64,000 nucleotides of DNA from JAMLHH01 sp964653095 (GTDB lineage: Bacteria; Bacteroidota; Bacteroidia; Chitinophagales; JADIYW01): assembly GCA_964653095.1 (NCBI GenBank), contig CAZZEH010000011.1, positions 31,406 to 95,405 on the forward strand, written 5' to 3'. Both the position numbers and the translations under genes were made by a program. The notes under the pieces are model-generated. The model worked only from the letters and a program-made list of their open reading frames with translations. It was not told the origin of the DNA and searched no databases. Positions 61,020-64,000 of this stretch are shown in pieces. The stretch's first letter is position 1. Each line of letters begins with the position of its first letter.

Positions 61020-64000
61020 GTGAAAGAAAAAGACTTAAAATATCAACTACAGCAAACATTCGACTTCTCTATATGGAAGAATATTCTGCCTCTATTTTTT
61101 AAACAAATCGATTACTTCAATCACCCTGAAAATTTATTTGTTGAAAATGACAAAGTCATAGACGGTAAACAAATCGGTACAATAAAATTAGATGACGGAA
61201 AGCAGCTGGCTATTTTCACCGTTGAGGTCGCAGATAATATCAGTATAATTCGTAATCGGCAAGGTCTGCGTGAAATAGCAGCAAAACATATTGATCAAAA
61301 TATCATTCACGGCTCCTTAGCTTTTTTCTACAATAAAAATCAGGTCGACTACCGCTTTTCATTCATTGCAAAAGAGGCCAGTATAGATTTAGAAACCGGG
61401 CAACTAATCAAAGGAGAGACCAAGCCCAAACGATACACATACATATTAGGCCCCAATGAAGCCTGTACTACACCTGCAAAGAGAATGCTGGTCTTAGCAG
61501 ATAAGAAAGAAAAAGGAGAAGTAAATATTAAAGAGCTGAAAGAAGTTTTTTCTGTAGAAGCATTGAACAAAGATTTCTTTAAAAGCTATAAGTTTCATTA
61601 TGAGAAATTCTGGAAATACTTAGCTGATGAAGAAAATCCATTTAGAGTAAAGTTTCTTAATACAGGAAAAGATGGCAAAGATAAACAGGAAAAACCAATT
61701 CGGGATTTTGTTAAAAAACTCTTGGGTCGAATTGTTTTTTTACAATTCCTGGAGAAAAAAGGCTGGATGGGATGTGATGTCAACTCTAAAGAATGGACAA
61801 ATGGGCATCCACAGTTTTTGTCTCAATTATTTAAAGATTTTAACAGTCCGGAAAAATTTCACAGTCAATGTCTGACCAGATTGTTTTTTGAAACACTAAA
61901 TACTAAAAGAACTCATGATATCTTTGAAGTAAAAGGACTGAATGGGAAGCTGAATGGCTCGCGCATACCCTATCTTAATGGAGGTCTTTTTGAACCGGAA
62001 AATAACAAAGCTGCATTAGAGGTGGATTTTCCCGTTGATTATTTCAAAGAATTATTGGAGTTTTTTGACCAATATAATTTCACCATTGATGAAAATAGTC
62101 CGGACGACCATGAAGTGGGTATTGATCCCGAAATGCTGGGGCATATTTTTGAAAATCTATTGGAGGAAAACCGGGAGAAAGGAGCTTTCTACACACCCAA
62201 AGAGATTGTACAGTATATGTGTAAAGAGAGTCTGATTCAATACTTATTAAACGATGAGCTTGAAGTGATAGAAGATGAATGGAAAACAGCAGTAGAAAAA
62301 TTCATCCGCTTCCACACAATAGAAGGTGTACTAACACAAAAAGAATACGCTGAAAAAATAAATCGCAAACTGGAGGATATCAAAATCTGTGACCCTGCCA
62401 TTGGTTCGGGAGCTTTTCCTATCGGGATGTTGCAAGAAATCTTTGAAGCTAAACGATTTATCTACCCACACCTTAAAACAAATAAAGAGTTTAATCCTGC
62501 ACTGGTAAAAAAGAATATTATTCAGAATTCTATCTATGGAGTTGATTTGGAAAAAGGAGCGGTGGACATTGCTCAGCTGCGTTTTTGGCTCAACCTGGTG
62601 GTGGATGAAATCAATCCCTCTCCTCTACCCAATTTAGATTATAAAATCATGCAGGGCAATAGTCTTCTGGAGCAGTTTGAAGGAATTGACTTAAGTCAGA
62701 TGGGCACTGCCAAAGGCGATATAATGATTGCCGAACCAGTACGTGACTTATTTGGCAATATTAGCGAGAGTCAAATGAAAATGACTTTTTCTGACAGTGA
62801 AACAACCGATAAAATACAAAAACTGATAAAGCGATTTTTCAGTGTTGAAAAAGCGGAAGATAAAAAAGCCATACGAGATGAAATCAACGCATCGGTATTA
62901 CAGCACATTGAGTACAATATTGAACTAAGAGAAAATCAGCTAAACCGATTCATCAATGAAGCAGGTAATTACAACAGCCTGAATAAAAACGGGAAAAAGA
63001 AATTCGATACTTATGTAAAAGATTTGGCTAAGATACAAGAGACTAAAACACAACTTCTCAAAATACAAGAGACTGATGAACGCCCATACTTCCTGTGGCA
63101 TCTTTATTTTATGGACGTATTTGAGCAAGGTGGTTTTGATGTTATAATTGGTAACCCCCCATATATTCAGCTGCAAAAAATGGGGAAAGATGCTGACACT
63201 TTGGAAGGTGCAGGTTTTACAACCTTTACCCGTACCGGTGACATATACTGTTTATTTTATGAAAAGGGAATTGAGCTCTTAAAAAGCAAAGGTTCCTTAA
63301 TTTACATAACATCAAATAAATGGATGAGAGCGGGTTATGGAGAAAAAACAAGGAAGTATTTTTCAGAAAGAACCAATCCATTAATATTAATTGATTTTGG
63401 AGGTGTGCAAATTTTTGAGAGCGCGACTGTAGATACCAATATACTACTATTGTCAAAGGAAAAGAATCAATTAAAAACTAAAGCTTGCGTAGTTAAAGGT
63501 AATGTGATAAATAATTTGAGCGATTATGTTAGACAACACGCAAATATTTCGATTTTTGATTCTTCAAGCTGGGTAATTCTATCCCCTATTGAAATGCAGA
63601 TAAAAAAGAAAATAGAAGAAAAAGGAACACCATTAAAAGACTGGGATATTCGTATTAATTATGGAATTAAAACTGGATATAATGAGGCGTTCATTATCAA
63701 TAGTGAAAAGCGTAATGAACTGATACAACAAGACTCTAAAAATGCTGAAATTATACGACCTATTTTACGTGGCAGAGACATCAAAAGGTATAGCTACGAC
63801 TTTGCTGATTTATGGTTAATAAATACGCATAATGGAATTAAAGAAAAGGATATAAAGCCAATAGACATCAATGATTATCCAGAAATAAAACGACATCTAG
63901 CTCAATATTATCCGCAGCTTGAAAAAAGAGCAGATAAAGGAATCACTCCCTATAATCTGAGAAACTGTGCTTATATGGAGGATTTTTCTAAACAGAAAAT
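61020..64000 (+). CDS. Eco57I-like adenine DNA methyltransferase/restriction protein, partial
   Basis: The frame is open from GTG 61020 (or TTG 61011) to the window end, giving at least 993 residues. The N-terminal 350 residues include FVKKLLGRIVFLQFLEKKGWMG, common in large type IIG-like proteins. SAM-binding motif I is DPAIGSGAFP (458-467). The catalytic N6-adenine motif is NPPY (712-715). A TaqI-like specificity domain starts near residue 860 (WVILSPIEMQ, then INYGIKTGYNEAFII, then PILRGRDIKRY). This is a fused methyltransferase with target recognition and probably a nuclease part. I cannot exclude a PglX-like protein. The gap to DUF1016 is 16 bases, so it is one operon. The C-terminus is outside the window. 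Confidence 0.88.
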   Translation, partial: MKEKDLKYQLQQTFDFSIWKNILPLFFKQIDYFNHPENLFVENDKVIDGKQIGTIKLDDGKQLAIFTVEVADNISIIRNRQGLREIAAKHIDQNIIHGSLAFFYNKNQVDYRFSFIAKEASIDLETGQLIKGETKPKRYTYILGPNEACTTPAKRMLVLADKKEKGEVNIKELKEVFSVEALNKDFFKSYKFHYEKFWKYLADEENPFRVKFLNTGKDGKDKQEKPIRDFVKKLLGRIVFLQFLEKKGWMGCDVNSKEWTNGHPQFLSQLFKDFNSPEKFHSQCLTRLFFETLNTKRTHDIFEVKGLNGKLNGSRIPYLNGGLFEPENNKAALEVDFPVDYFKELLEFFDQYNFTIDENSPDDHEVGIDPEMLGHIFENLLEENREKGAFYTPKEIVQYMCKESLIQYLLNDELEVIEDEWKTAVEKFIRFHTIEGVLTQKEYAEKINRKLEDIKICDPAIGSGAFPIGMLQEIFEAKRFIYPHLKTNKEFNPALVKKNIIQNSIYGVDLEKGAVDIAQLRFWLNLVVDEINPSPLPNLDYKIMQGNSLLEQFEGIDLSQMGTAKGDIMIAEPVRDLFGNISESQMKMTFSDSETTDKIQKLIKRFFSVEKAEDKKAIRDEINASVLQHIEYNIELRENQLNRFINEAGNYNSLNKNGKKKFDTYVKDLAKIQETKTQLLKIQETDERPYFLWHLYFMDVFEQGGFDVIIGNPPYIQLQKMGKDADTLEGAGFTTFTRTGDIYCLFYEKGIELLKSKGSLIYITSNKWMRAGYGEKTRKYFSERTNPLILIDFGGVQIFESATVDTNILLLSKEKNQLKTKACVVKGNVINNLSDYVRQHANISIFDSSSWVILSPIEMQIKKKIEEKGTPLKDWDIRINYGIKTGYNEAFIINSEKRNELIQQDSKNAEIIRPILRGRDIKRYSYDFADLWLINTHNGIKEKDIKPIDINDYPEIKRHLAQYYPQLEKRADKGITPYNLRNCAYMEDFSKQK

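Noticed and set aside
61349..62235. Short ORFs in other frames of the Eco57I-type gene
   Set aside because: The continuous GTG-started frame holds motifs I and NPPY in register, so the short ORFs are chance frames.

Overview
The window is a chromosomal segment of a member of the Bacteroidota. The evidence is A+T-rich DNA, promoter boxes of the TAnnTTTG type in front of many genes, A/T-rich rather than Shine-Dalgarno-like start regions, a type IX secretion (T9SS) C-terminal sorting domain on a giant surface protein, a RemB/Wzi-like outer-membrane protein, a GbsR-controlled RND pump, and LPS genes (rfaE2, kdsA). I cannot place it below phylum level. Most of the window is ordinary housekeeping DNA with small, strand-alternating operons.

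Layout. 1-13.4 kb: the 3' end of panD, a YbhN-type flippase-like protein, rfaE2, an acyl-CoA dehydrogenase, hisIE and trpB (both away from their usual operons), an HD hydrolase with a gamma-glutamylcyclotransferase-like gene, valS, a Wzi/RemB-like protein with dprA, and pckA. 13.4-20.8 kb: small secreted proteins of unknown role, ahcY, lgt, a lipase-like hydrolase, tRNA-Leu(CAA) and rseP. 21.1-32.4 kb: one 3748-residue T9SS cargo protein with a beta-helix, about seven CARDB repeats, a 220-residue Gly-Gly-X segment, Ig-like repeats and a T9SS sorting domain. 32.5-42.2 kb: a lipoprotein-like gene, a CoA-binding protein, dnaX split into two frames at a run of ten A, an AI-2E-type permease, kdsA, rarA, pyrD, mtaB and a Rossmann-fold protein.

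42.3-44.5 kb is the most unusual locus. A SAM-I-like riboswitch precedes a 47-codon ORF ending in a Met/Cys run. A 12-bp hairpin overlaps the last codons of that ORF. Three tandem OsmC paralogues follow. This looks like a two-layer sulfur-sensing leader (SAM by aptamer, Met/Cys supply by peptide translation) controlling thiol-dependent OsmC proteins. 44.8-48.9 kb carries an M13 metallopeptidase, a small secreted protein with a metal-ligand-rich tail, queD, and a PEP mutase/isocitrate lyase family gene. 48.9-55.2 kb is an RND efflux operon under a GbsR/MarR-type regulator with a clear palindromic operator.

55.3-64 kb is an accessory region. A DUF4143 ATPase gene sits behind four 22-bp tandem repeats. 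It is followed by a tightly packed defence-like operon: a PLD-SNF2 helicase fusion, a DUF1016 PD-(D/E)XK nuclease, and an Eco57I-type adenine methyltransferase/restriction protein that runs off the window end.
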